This document shows, piece after piece, positions 10,987 through 22,389 of a stretch of DNA of 64,000 bases. The stretch's first letter is position 1. The number at the start of each line of letters is the position of its first letter. The notes below the pieces were generated by a model. That model made no database searches. It saw only the letters and a program-made list of their open reading frames with translations, and had not been told where the DNA came from. The translations under genes and the position numbers were made by a program. Origin of the DNA: Cephalotus follicularis (Eukaryota > Streptophyta > Magnoliopsida > Oxalidales > Cephalotaceae); NCBI GenBank assembly GCA_001972305.1, contig BDDD01007848.1:1-64000 (forward strand), read 5' to 3'.

Positions 10987-13062
10987 TGTAACGACCCAGA
11001 CCCGAGCTCACTAATAGCTCAAAGCGAACTCCGAGGATCGGTTGCGTTACGTTGGGTGTGAAACGTTACATCCTTTGGTACTTTTCTCTAAAAGTACATT
11101 ACATCATAAGTTTCATATCTTGCAACATAATACATAATCTTAAATTCAAACTTTACACATAATCATATTATATAAAAATGTCATAACCATATCGTTGGTT
11201 TACATATACATAGGATCATCCTTCTACATAAACATATAATACAGCGGAAAAAAACTTTGTTATTATTACATATCAAAACATTTATGCAAACATCATTGCA
11301 TAGCCTTTCTTTCACAAAAAATCCTTCTTAAGAGCATCCTCTAAGCTCATAATCTCCATTCATTCATTTCCGGAAAAAATTTTATTTGAAAACAACATTG
11401 AAAGGAATGAGCTCAAAATAGCTAAGTAAGGTATTTTTATGGTAAACACATTTCATCATAACATTTTTCTAGTCAATACATATAACTAGAACATTTCGTA
11501 ACACATATCACTTTTCTATTTACAAACTCGTAACTAGAACATTTCATAAACATAAAAGTCATAAAAACCTTAATGAACCCTTTACACCGCTTAATCGGGG
11601 CAATGTGCACTCCCCGACTATTGTCCTTACATCACATGCATGTCCGTGAGCATCTCGCTCCAATAACATTGAGCATCTCACTCCATTCCCCTTGTATCAC
11701 AATCTAAGGGAGGTTCAATCATCATATACTCTTAGTGATCAACTCAAAGCATTCATAAAAATCATTTCATAACATTTCTTTCACATTTCATAACCTTTCT
11801 CTTCATTTGAGTTATCGACTCAAATGCGTTCATAAAACAGTTTTTGTATAGCTTTACTAAAACTGATAATTCATATAGAAATAAGAATTTTCAGAGAAAA
11901 CTTAAAACATAAACATTAAAGTATACATCTTTAAGAATTCAGAATGCTCAAGATCATAACAATTGGTTGAGAATTGAATCCGCTATGAATTTTTGAAAGT
12001 GGCTGGTTCCATAAGAAAACAAGGCATGAGCAGTAAAATGAATCATTGATTCTCATCAAGAATTTGACATAATTTCAAGATACACAAAAAATAACAGTTG
12101 AAGAGGACATCTTAAGGTTTTCAAAACATCAAACCATTTAATTTTTCTTACCTTGCTTTAGAATTTCTTTCTCTTTTGCTCTCCCACGAATTCTCCACTT
12201 TACTCTCAGAAAGAGCACTTTCCTTCTCAGCCAAAATGAATGAGTTCAACCCTCTTTGCCATTAAATAGAAGGATTACTTGGGAGGCAAGTCTCCTCCCC
12301 CTCTCACATGACTCAACTCCCTCTCTTGGCAGCCCATGTGCTCAAATTCAACCAATCCAAGTGATTACACCTGTTAGATCACCTGATAACATCTCATGTC
12401 ATCCTCCCCTGGCCTGCCACGTGTCCAAAATTAAAGATTTTTACTCACAAAATGCCAAAAAGTCAGATTTGGATTTTTTCTGTAGCTCAAAGCGTCGACG
12501 TTTTCTCCCTAAGCGTCGCCGGTCACAGGCTTGGCCTGAGTTCTCCACTTCTATCCCGACTAAAGCGCTAACGCTTTCTTACAAAGAGTCGCCGCTTTAA
12601 GTCTTCATCCAGGTCAACTGACACACTTGACTTCAAAATATCGTCCATTAAACTTGAAGCGTTGGCACTTAACTTCAAAGAATCGCCGCTTTTATTCAAG
12701 CGTCGTCGGTTAGAGGCACTTGTCCAATTTGATATCGCACTGGTTTAAAGCACCGCTATGAAGGGCTAAAGCGTCGTCAGTTACTACCAAAGAGTCGACG
12801 CTTTATCTGTAACCCTCGGCGCTTAACCCAGAATTTCCAGTCCAAAGCAATAAAAAATTTAAATTTTCTTCCGGAGGTGGCGCCCCAGAACCCCTGCCCG
12901 CTGACCGGGCAGCGGGACCCCTTATCCGCTCACTGGGGAGCGGAACCCCCAAACCCCCCGAGCGTAGGGTCATACTACGGGTCCCTTGAAATATTTTCCA
13001 ATTACACAATAGCAATCATTTTTCAAGAATTAATATCTTTAATGGAAATTTGGGTCATTACA
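10987..13062 (-). repeat. 3' LTR of element B (2076 bp)
   Basis: On the + strand it starts TGTAACGACCC and ends gggtcattaca. On the element's own strand it starts TGTAATGACCC. It is about 255 bp shorter than the other LTR, mainly because a stretch present at about 19387-19664 is absent here. Contains a cluster of GCGTCGACG / AAGCGTCG-type motifs at 12480-12830, a TATA-like ctatttaatgg (minus strand, about 12265) and, roughly 110 bases downstream on that strand, the splice-donor-like AAG|GTAAG at 12154-12147. Confidence 0.92.
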
Positions 13063-13078
13063 ATCTACCCTCCTTACA
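13063..13078 (-). other. Polypurine tract of element B
   Basis: On the - strand a purine-rich run reading aaggagggtagat lies directly against the 3' LTR. The preceding minus-strand sequence (aattttgatgacaaaattt) resembles the conserved stretch before the polypurine tract of plant chromoviruses. Confidence 0.75.
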
Positions 13079-13100
13079 AAAATTTTGTCATCAAAATTTG

Positions 13101-14891
13101 TTATACATTAGACCTAAAAAGATGAGGGTACTCTTGTCTCATGGAGTCTTCCAACTCCCAGTTGGCTTCTTCAACTTCATGGTTTTTCCAAAAAACTTTT
13201 ACTAACGGAACGGTCCTGGTTCGCAAGACTTGTTCTTTGTAATCCAGGATATCCACTTGTTGTTCGTTGTATGAAAAGTCTTCATGCACATGAATAGGCT
13301 CAACTCTTAGAACATGAGATGGGTTGGCCATATATTTCCGCAGTAGCGATACATGGAATACGTTATATACATGAGATAGACTTGGTGGCAAGGCAAGCCT
13401 ATATGCAACTTCTCCTATCCTTTCCAAAATCTCATATGGTCCAATGTATCGGGGACTAAGCTTTCCCTTCTTGCCAAACCGCATCACTCCTTTCCATGGC
13501 GATACCTTAAGAAAAACGCGATCTCCCACTTCCAACTGTAACTCTCTTCGTCTCTTGTCCACATAGCTCTTCTGTCTACTTTGGGCCGTTAAGAAGCGTT
13601 TCCGAATCAGTTTTACTTTTTCGCTAGTTACTTGTACCATTTCTGGTCCCAATAACTTCCGTTCTCCCACCTCTTCCAAACAGATAGGCGTTCGACATCT
13701 TCGTCCATAAAGAGCATCAAAAGGTGCCATCTGTATGCTAGCTTGGAAACTATTGTTGTAAGCAAACTCGATCAAAGTGATATGTTGTTCCCAATTCCCT
13801 TGGAAATCTATAACACAGGCACGTAACATGTCTTCCAAAGTCTAAATCGTTCGTTCTGATTGCCCATCAGTTTGTGGGTGATACGCCATACTGAAATTCA
13901 ACCTTGTACCCAAAGCATTCTGTAAACTCCTCCAAAAGCGTGACGTGAAATGGGGGTCTCGATCCGAAACGATCGATACTGGTACACCATGTAATCTGAT
14001 GATCTCTTGTTCATAAATCCTTGCTAGTTGACTCAATGAATGACTATCCTTGATTGGTAAAAAATAAGCCGACTTCGTTAAACGATCCACAATCACCCAT
14101 ATTGCATTTTTCCCTTTAGCGGTCCTTGGTAGTCCTGTCACAAAGTCCATACTAAAATGCTTCCATTTCCATTCTGGTATGGGAAGCGATTGTAAGGTTC
14201 CTTTCGGCAACTGATGCTTAATTTTCACTTGTTGACAAACAAGACATCTTGACACAAAGTCCGCTACTTCTCTTTTCATATTATTCCACCAATAGAGATC
14301 TCGCAAATCTCTATACATCTTTGTACTTCCAGGGTGTACTGAGAAATTTGAACTATGTGCTTCCGTCATTAGTTCCTCTTTCAATTCTACCTTATTTGGA
14401 ACGCATAATCTTGTATCGAATCTCAATACGTTGTCGGCTCCCAAGTTGAAGAGCGATACTTTTCCATTGTTTACTCCCTCTGCTATTTCCTTAAATTCCA
14501 AGTCCTCAAATTGACTTTGCTTTATTCTCTCCACTAGAGAAGGTTGTGCTATGACTTGAAATAGGGAAGCCCCTTCTCCTTGTCCTATCACTTCAAAGTT
14601 CATCTGTTGGAAATCTCTTATCAACTCTTCCTGCGTAGTAATCATCATAGCCAAGTTCCCCGTACTTTTTCGACTTAGGGCGTCTGCCACAACATTCGCT
14701 TTACCCGGATGGTATTGAATGGTGCAATCGTAATCTTTGATAAGCTCTAACCATCTCCTTTGCCTCATGTTTAACTCCTTTTGGGTGAAAATATACTTAA
14801 GGCCTTTGTGATCGGTGAAGATTTCACACTTCGCTCCATATAGATAGTGTCTCCAAATCTTTAGCGTGAAAATAACTGCGGCCAATTCCAA
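13101..14891 (-). pseudogene. pol: Element B RNase H end and integrase with chromodomain-like tail, one stop
   Basis: In order: the end of RNase H ([20 protein letters not shown]), the zinc-binding HHCC with all four ligands (HSSNFSVH ... CLVCQQVK), core Asp in SMDFVTGLP, Asp in [10 protein letters not shown] and Glu in TLEDMLRA. Then a GPY-like segment (SPRYIGPYEI), the VYNVFHVSLL block, and a C-terminal chromodomain-like tail (VPLVKVFWKNHEVEEANW). The only break is TAG at 13842-13844, consistent with a C-to-T change of a Gln codon. All integrase catalytic residues are present. The natural stop is at 13101-13103. Confidence 0.92.
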
Positions 14892-14909
14892 ATCATGCGT
14901 AGGATAACT

Positions 14910-16064
14910 CTATTCATGTGCTTTAAGCTGTCTGGAAGCATAGGCGATCACTTTTCCTTGTTGCATCAGCACGCAACCAAGTCCTTTATGAGATGCATCA
15001 CTATACACCACAAAACTTTCTAATTCCGTCAATAATGCTAATATCGGGGCATTCATTAGTCTTTCTTTCAACTCCAAGAAACTATTCTCGCATTGGTCAG
15101 ACCACTCAAACTTTATATTCTTCTGCGTCAATCTAGTGAGGGGGTTCGCAATACGAGAGAAATTCTCAACAAACCTCCGATAAAAGCCTACCAGTCCCAT
15201 AAAACTCCGTATCTCGTCTACTGAGGTAGGTCTCTGCCATTCTCTTATCGCTTCTGCCTTAATAGGGTCTACAGAGATACCTTCCCTCGTGATCACGTGT
15301 CCCAAGAAGGATACTTCTTCCATCCAAAACTGACATTTGCTAAACTTAGCGTAGAGTTGCTCCTTCCCCAGTATCTGTAGTACACGGGTTAAATGCTCCT
15401 CGTGCTCCTCCCTACTCTTTGAGTATACAAGGATGTCATCAATGAAGACTATTACGAACTGATCCAAAAATTCATTGAAGATCTTGTTCATCAAACTCAT
15501 AAACACCGCTGGAGCATTTGTTAATCCAAACGACATTACCAAAAACTCGTAATGCCCATATCTTGACCGAAAAGCAGTTTTCGGTATATCCTCTTTCTTG
15601 AATTTCACTTGATGATAGCCCGATCGAAGATCAATCTTCGAGAAGTATCGAACATTATTGAGCTGGTCGAACAAGTCATCAATCCTTGGTAGTGGGTACT
15701 TGTTCTTGATGGTGACTTGATTCAACTCTCGGTAGTCTATGCGGAGTCTCATTGTCCCGTCCTTCTTTTTCACAAACAGTACCGGTGCACCCCATGGTGA
15801 TACACTCGGTCGGATAAATCCTTTATCAAAAAGATCTTGTAATTAATCCTTCAACTCTTTCAGCTCAGCTGGTGCCATGCGGTAAGGGCTCTTTGAAATA
15901 GGAGCTGTTCCTGGTACAACATCAATAGTAAACTCCACTTCTCGATCCGGTGGCATACCAGGTAAATCTTCAGGAAAAACATCGGTGAACTCCTTAACAA
16001 CACGCAACTCTTCTATCTTGATCTTCTCTTTATCGGTATCCATCACATAGGCAAGATAGCCTTA
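14910..16064 (-). pseudogene. pol: Element B reverse transcriptase and RNase H, few stops
   Basis: RT motifs are complete: [13 protein letters not shown] (the first part read through the stop region), [33 protein letters not shown] and the catalytic [12 protein letters not shown]. RNase H begins with [10 protein letters not shown]. Nonsense codons lie at 16062-16064, 15843-15845 (TAA) and 14910-14912 (TAG). The latter two are consistent with single changes of Gln or Lys codons. No frameshift. The linker ISKSPYRMAPAELKEL at about 15850-15900 is shared with element A. Confidence 0.92.
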
Positions 16065-16091
16065 GAATCCTTTTTCCAACAATCGCTTAGC

Positions 16092-16599
16092 TTACATCAA
16101 CGATATGATCTTTAAGGGTTCACTGACTCCCATGCTTCGGAAAGCAAACTCAAGTTGTTCCGGTATAATAAACTTAACTTCCTTCTTAAAACAGTCAACA
16201 CTAGCATGATTCGCCGAAAGCAAATCCATGCCTAGTATGACGTCAAACTTTAGGATTTCTAGAGATACTAAGTCTACTAGCATCATCCTATCACATAATA
16301 TTAGGTCACAAGACTTGTGTACTTTATCAGCCACCAAAGTATTACCACTTGGGGTTTCAACAGCTAAACCTATCTCCAAATCTGGTGATGGGGTACTTAA
16401 ACATCGTGCAAAAGATAAAGACACAAAAGAATGCGTCGCTCCCGTATCAAACAATACATATGCAGATCTACAGCATACGGGAAAAGTACCTGTCACCACG
16501 TCATTGGGATTTTCCACCTCATCAGCCGTCATGGCATAGGTTCTTGCTGGTGCTCTTTGTTGCTGGGCTCCATTCCCTCCTTGCCATCCCGTCTTAGGT
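16092..16599 (-). pseudogene. pol: Element B aspartic protease
   Basis: Retropepsin-like domain with an intact catalytic DTG (LFDTGATHSFVS) and the later VILGMDLL. It ends at TAA 16092-16094 and is in frame with gag upstream and RT downstream. Compared with element A, whose triplet is DTR, this site is unbroken. It would cleave the gag-pol polyprotein. Confidence 0.88.
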
Positions 16600-17573
16600 T
16601 GGGTACATTACTTGGACACATGCCCGTCCTGTCCAAAGTTGTAGCATCTGATCGTCCTTTGATTCTGGGCTTGGTTTGGTCCTTGTTGACACTCTTTAGC
16701 TAGGTGTCATTGCTTTCCACATTTGTAACACACTCCCGTCACGTACATGCATTTCCCACGGTGTCTTTTCCCACATTCTTGACAAATTTTTGAGTCCTGT
16801 CCTCCATCGAACCTTGCTTTCTTATGTTTACTGTTAGAGGATTAAACTGATTTCCTCTTCCCTTGTCCTTGCTCAGCCCGTCTTAGCTGATATCTTTGGT
16901 TATCAATTTCTATCCTCAGTGCACACCTCAAAACTGCGTCGTACGTTTGCAGGTCTTGTGCTATCACCAGGCTTCGGATATAAGACTTCAAACCATGAGA
17001 AAATCTAGTAGCCCTTCTCTCTTCTGTGGACACTAGATGAGTTGCATATCGGGACATCCTTGCGAAATTTGCCTCGTATTGAGCCACTGTTTCATACTCA
17101 CCCTGTTCCAGTTGGAGAAAATCTTCCTCCATTTTATCCTTCAAGGCTTACAGAAAATATTTGTTCATAAATATTTCATTGAACCCTTCCCATGTCATCG
17201 CTTCTCTTTCTCGACGCGTCTTGGTTCTCTCAATCATACACCACAATTGATCCGCCTCTCCATCTAACTTGTATATTGAAAACTCTACTTTATGCCGGTC
17301 TGTGCAATCAAATGCTCTAAAGATCTTCTCATTCCCTTGGATCCAGGATTCCGCTTCCAAAGGGTCGGTTGTCCCCGAAAATATGTTCGGATTGTGCCTC
17401 GCAAACTGCTCTAGCGTCGACCTTGATGGTGGATGTTCTTGATGATTATTGCCGTTGTTGTCGGCAATAACTTGAGCCAATATGTTAAAAATCGCGCTCA
17501 GCGAATTATCATCCTCGTTGTTTCGTGCATTTTCGTTTCCTCTTTGTCCTCTTCCTCGTCTCGCGTCGGCCAT
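16600..17573 (-). pseudogene. gag: Element B gag with zinc knuckles, disrupted
   Basis: Starts at ATG 17573 with a polar Arg/Gly/Asn-rich leader, then the gypsy capsid domain (MTWEGFNEIFMNKYFL, QLEQGEYETVAQYEANFARM). Three Cys-rich motifs follow: CQECGKRHRGKC, CYKCGKQ-HLAKEC and CYNFGQDGHVSK-C. The middle Gly of the second is a TGA stop and the third has lost one Cys. Nonsense codons lie at 17148-17150, 16842-16844, 16707-16709 and 16608-16610, all in one frame. Gag would coat the element RNA. Confidence 0.88.
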
Positions 17574-17789
17574 CTTGTTAGCATATGTAGGTTAGTTCTT
17601 CATCTTAAGCAATTCTACTCATATGCTAGGTAAAGCAATTAAATTCTAATGCTCAATATCATACAAGGAACTAACAGCTTTATTTATCACATAGACCTTT
17701 ATACATTTCCTACACTTCCTTTCACACTTATATCACATTTTCACATACCCACATTTAAACATTTTTAAAAAATCTTTCTTATCATTACC

Positions 17790-18176
17790 CTAGTCTTCAT
17801 CACTAGGGACATCATCGTCCAACACTCCTTGTTGAATCCGTCTTATCATCATTCTGAGATTCACCCTAACACCAGTCATCACAATGTCATTAAGTCCCCA
17901 AATATATCTCATAAGTACCCTAAGGCCAGATTTAATTTCTCTGAGGATTTCGTCTTTCCTTTCTAATTCTTCATGGTACTCTGCCTCCATCTGGTAAATG
18001 TGTGTACAGAATTGGTCTCTATTATTTGCTACCATTTGTCTTAACTCTTCCTTTTCTTCACGTAATTGTTGGTTTTCAGCTACCAGGGTTGGTACTAGCC
18101 AGTGTACCGTTTCGGATGACCCACAATGGGAGAATCCTGTACTAGAATTGGAGTTGGATTCGCTCGTTGATGACAT
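17790..18176 (-). CDS. Extra leader ORF of element B, 128 aa, coiled-coil, function unknown
   Basis: Lies between the primer-binding site (18233-18245) and gag (17573), on the element's own strand and in the 5' leader. The ATG at 18176 is preferred; an upstream ATG at 18203 would add nine hydrophobic residues. It has a Ser-rich N-terminus, then a Leu/Glu-rich heptad-like segment at about residues 30-75 (around ENQQLREEKEELRQMV and EELERKDEILREIKS), a basic stretch (RVNLRMMIRRIQQ) and an acidic tail (DDDVPSDED). It has no stop, unlike the neighbouring gag-pol with nine. No enzymatic motif was recognised. Some large plant gypsy elements such as Ogre have an ORF before gag; whether this one is related is unknown. 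Confidence 0.6.
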   Translation of the reverse strand: MSSTSESNSNSSTGFSHCGSSETVHWLVPTLVAENQQLREEKEELRQMVANNRDQFCTHIYQMEAEYHEELERKDEILREIKSGLRVLMRYIWGLNDIVMTGVRVNLRMMIRRIQQGVLDDDVPSDED

Positions 18177-18232
18177 CTGAAAAATAGGTAAGCAAATACA
18201 CAAATCATATCATCAACACGTATCACAATTAA

Positions 18233-18245
18233 CTCTCTGATACCA
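18233..18245 (-). other. Primer-binding site of element B
   Basis: On the - strand reads TGGTATCAGAGAG, next to the 5' LTR end at 18250. Same initiator-Met type as element A. It proves the minus orientation and the LTR boundary. Confidence 0.88.
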
Positions 18246-18249
18246 TTCT

Positions 18250-20580
18250 TGTTACGACACCGACCCGAGCTCGCTAATAGCTCAAAGCGAACTCCGAGGA
18301 TCGGTTGCGTTACATTGGGTGTGAAACGTTACATCCTTTGGTACTCTTCTCTAAAAGTACATTACATCATAAGTTTCATGTCTTGCAACATAATACATAA
18401 TATTACATTCAAACTTTAAACATAATCATCTTATAGAAAGATGTCATAACCATATCGTTTGTTTACGTATACACAAGAACATCCTTATACATAAACATAT
18501 AATACAGCGGAAAAAAACTTTGTGCTTATTACATATAAAAACATTTATGCAAACATCATTGCATAGCCTTTCTTTCACAAAAACTCCTTCTTAAGAGCTT
18601 CCTCTAAGATCGTAATCTCCATTCATTCATTTCTTGAAAACATTTTATTTGAAAACAACATTGAAAGGAATGAGCTCAAAATAGCTCAGTAAGGTGTTTT
18701 TATGGTAAACACATTTCATCATAACATTTTTCTAGTCAATACATATAACTAGAACATTTCGTAAAAAATATCACTTTTCTAATTACAAACTCGTAACTAG
18801 AAAATTTCATAAACATAAAAATCATAAAAACCTTAATGAACACTTTACACCGCTTCACCTAGGCACTGTACACTCCCCGACTACTATCCTTACATCACAT
18901 GCATGTCCGTGAGCATCTCGCTCCATTCCCCTTGGATCGCCATCCAAGGGCAATTCATTCATCATATACTTTGAGTGATCATCTCAAAGCATTCATAAAA
19001 ATCATTTCCTAACATTTCTTTCACAATTCATAACCTTTCTCTTCATTTGAGTTATTGACTCAAATGAGTTCATAAAACAGTTTTTGCATAGCTTTACTAA
19101 AACTGATAATTCATATAGAAATAAGAATTTTTGGAGAAAACTTAAAACATAAACATTAAAGTAGACATCTTTAGAAATTCAGAAAGTTCAAGATCATAAA
19201 AATTGGTTGAGAATTGAATCCGCTATGAATTTTTGAAAGTGGTTGGTTCCATAAGAAAATAGGGCATGAGTAGTAAAATGAATCATTGATTCTCATCAAG
19301 AATTTGACATAATTGCGAGATAAATAAAACATAACAGTTGAAGAGGACATCTTGAGGTTTTCAAAAAATCCAACCATTTAATTTTTCATCAAGAAACATG
19401 CAAGATATGATTTAAAGAAGTTGCTGCATAATCTAGGAATAAACAGTACACAAACAATAATTTAAAACATTGATTTTCATCAAGAAATCTATAGAATATT
19501 GAAACATGCAAAGAATAAAATTTAAAGAGGACATCCTAATGTTTCCAGAACATCCAACCATTCAAAAAATCATCAATAATTGAGGAAGATATCAATAGAA
19601 CAATCTGCTGTAAAATTGGAAGCAAAACAGCGGATGCTTTGTAGAAAATGGGTATAGAATTTCCTTACCTTGCTTTAGAATTTCTTTCTCTTTTTCTCTC
19701 CCACGAATTCTCCACTTTACTCTCAGAAGGAGCACTTTCCTTCTCAGCCAAAATGACCGAGTTCAACCCTCTTTGCCATTAAATAGAAGGATTACTTGGG
19801 AGGCAAGTCTCATCCCCCTCTCACATGAATCAACTCCCTCTCTTGGCAGCCCATGTGCTCAAATTTGACCAATCCAAGTGATTACACCTGTTAGATCACC
19901 TAATAACATCTCATATCATCCTCCCATGGCCTACCACGTGTCCAAAATTAAAGATTTTTACTCACAAAATGCTAAAAAGTCAGATTTGCATTTTTATCTG
20001 TAGCTCAAAGCGTCGACGTTTTCTCTCTAAGCGTCACCGGTCACAGGCTTGGCCTGAGTTCTCCACTTCTATCCTGACTAAAGCGTTGACGCTTTCTTAC
20101 AAAGCATCGCCGCTTTAAGTCTTCATCCAGGTCAACTGACACACTTGACTTCAAAACGTCGTCCGTTAAAGTTGATGCGCTGGCGCTTAACTTCAAAGCG
20201 TCGCCGCTTTCGTCCAAGCGTCATCGGTTAGAGGCACTTGTCCAATTTGATATCGCACTGGTTTAAAGCACCGCTATGAGGGGAGAAAGCATCGCCGATT
20301 ACTACCAAAGAGTCGACGCTTTATCTGTAACCGTCGGCGCTTAACCCAGAATTTCCAGTCCAAAGCAATAACCAATTTAAATTTTCTTCCGGGGGCGCTG
20401 CCCCCGAGCGCCTACACGCTGACCGGGTAGCGGGACCCCCCATACGCTCACCGGGGAGCGGAACCCGCGAAACCCCCGAGCATAGGGTCATACTACGGGT
20501 CCCTTGAAATATCTTCCAATTACACAATAGCAATCATTTTTCAAGAATTAATATCTTTAATGGAAATATGGGTCATTACA
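18250..20580 (-). repeat. 5' LTR of element B (2331 bp)
   Basis: On the + strand from tgttacgacaccgac to gggtcattaca, collinear with 10987-13062. It has an additional segment of about 280 bp (19387-19664) built of loosely repeated units (tcatcaaga... and catccaaccatt). Motif cluster GCGTCGACG / AAGCGTCG at 20010-20345. Splice-donor-like AAG|GTAAG on the minus strand at 19671-19664. A block with gagctattttgagctc (about 18670) corresponds to the block conserved in the other LTR families. Confidence 0.92.
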
Positions 20581-20585
20581 TTGAA

Positions 20586-21083
20586 TGTGATGCTTCTCCC
20601 TTCTTCATCTAAGACAACCCCTAGGAGGGGCGGATCAAAGGGATCCAAATCCATGGGCAAGGCGCCCATGAAGAAGAAAGGGAAGAAAACGCTTAGAGCT
20701 GTGGGGGATGCCATTCAGAAAAGGATCAAACATCTTTCTAAGCAGAATGCCTGCTTCTATTATGTGAAGCAGGGCCACTGAAAGAAGGAATGTGGTGAGA
20801 TACTAAAGTCTACTGCTGGAGGTGCCTTGGGGCCATGTACTTTCATGATTGAATCTTAGTTAGGCTATAATGTCAGTTCTACTTGGCTGTTGGACACAGG
20901 ATGTGGCACTAACATTTGTAACTCTATGCAGGGGCTAAGAGGAGCTAGGCAGCTGAGAGTTGATCAAGCGATGGACTTATGCCTTGGTGATGGATCGAGG
21001 ATCTACACAAGTATTGTAGGTGTTTTTCAATTATCTTTTTGCAAGTGGTTTTGTATTAAAACTAGATCCTTGTTTTTTATGTA
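20586..21083 (+). pseudogene. gag-pol: Copia K: gag nucleocapsid and protease, disrupted
   Basis: Continues the gag frame from 10986. A Lys-rich stretch is followed by a zinc knuckle (CFYYVKQGH-KKEC) in which one position is a TGA stop (20779-20781) and the second Cys is Tyr. The copia protease site WLLDTGCGTNIC is intact at about 20890. A TAG at about 20859 separates the two, and TAA ends the piece at 21082. Confidence 0.82.
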
Positions 21084-21119
21084 AAGAACCATGTCAGAAA
21101 CTTCATTAGTGTTTCATAT

Positions 21120-22330
21120 GTGTATAAGATGGGCTTGGAGCTCAATTTTAATACAAATTCTCGTACACTTTGGCATGACAAAGTTCTAGTTTATACGGGG
21201 CATGTCGATAATGGGATCTATGTCTTAGATATTGACCAAAACTTATAATTAACAATTCAACAAAGAACCACTAGTAAAAGACCAAGAAAGATTAATGATG
21301 TAAATCCTTCTTATATTTGGCATTGTGGATTAGATCATCCTAGCGGCTAGATTGTCACGTTTGGTTAAGGATATACTTTTGGACATCTAGGACATGGAGT
21401 CCTTTTCAATGTGTGAACCATATTTGATTAAAAAGCTGACCAAAACTCCCTTCTTCGGACATGGGGAAAGGGTGGTGGATATACTAGGTCTTGTCCACAC
21501 CAACGTTTGTGGTCAAATGTCGGTCAATGCACGTAGAGGTTTTCCCTACTTCATTACCTTCACCAATGTTTTATCTAGATTTGGGTACATATTTCTGATG
21601 AAACACAAGTTTCAATCCTTCGAGAGGTTCAAGAAATTTAGACACTAAGTAGAGAAGCAAAAGGGTAAGCACCGATGGGGCGAATATCTGTTTGTTAAAT
21701 TCTAGGATTATCTTAAAGATAATGAAATTCTCTCTCAGTGGACACCTCATGGATCACCACGGCATAATGGTGTATCTAAACAGAGGAATCAGACCTTGAT
21801 TAATATGGTCCGGTCCATGATGTCTTTTACCGATCTTCCTATCTCCTTTTGGGGTTATACGCTGTAGGGGGAAACATACATCATAAACCGGATTCCTTCG
21901 AAATCCATCCCCACCGCACCTTGGGAGGTATTTAAAGGGAGGAAACCCTGCCTAAACCACTTCAGGGTTTGGGGCTGTCCAGCATATGTAAGAAGGTTTG
22001 AACCTTCTAAGCTGGAGGCGCAATCAGATCGCTGCCGGTTTGTGGGTTTCCTAAGGAAGCTATGGGATATTATTTCTACCATCCCAACGAACACAAGGTT
22101 TTTGTTTCGTGTACAGTAAAGTTCCAAAAGGAGGAATTCCTTCTCAAAGGAAGCAGTGGGAGTAAGGTAGAACTACGGAAGTTACCAATGGGTGAGAACC
22201 CACAAGACAATGAGGAATTAGAGGTGGGACCCTCTTGAGACACAGTTGGGGTTAGATGCCAACCTGAGATCTCAGTTTGGCACTCCTCGGGTGAGGAGAT
22301 CATGAAGGATTTTGACAACGATTGAGAGAT
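21120..22330 (+). pseudogene. pol: Copia K integrase, heavily disrupted
   Basis: GAG-pre-integrase remnants (LWHDKVLVYTGHVDNG, then LWHCGLDHPSG) are followed by a copia integrase core. The first catalytic Asp is replaced by Asn (VHTNVCGQMSV). The region of the second is damaged (HRWGEYL). The Glu position reads NGVSKQRN with Lys. Several stops and frame changes occur (21646, 21703, 21867, 22117). A copia-type C-terminal signature (RVWGCPAYVRRFEPSK) is still readable near 21965. Not functional. Confidence 0.8.
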
Positions 22331-22389
22331 ATGGTTTTCTCATGGACGGCACTGACGAGCCCAAGGTCATCGAGGATGACGAGCCTGTC

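Larger units (their letters stand above)
10987..20580 (-). mobile_element. Ty3/gypsy element B (chromovirus-like), nested in copia K, TSD ttgaa
   Basis: Complete element on the - strand with two LTRs (10987-13062 and 18250-20580), primer site, extra leader ORF, gag-pol and polypurine tract. The 5-bp duplication ttgaa flanks it exactly (10982-10986 and 20581-20585), and the copia gag frame continues across when B is removed. The whole gag-pol is a single frame of about 1491 codons (17573 down to 13101) with nine nonsense codons and no frameshift found. Catalytic motifs of protease, RT and integrase are all present. Confidence 0.93.

Noticed and set aside
10271..11014. 247-aa ORF on the + strand
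   Set aside because: It starts inside the LTR of element A and runs into copia K gag. It is a junction ORF created by the nested insertion, not a fusion gene.
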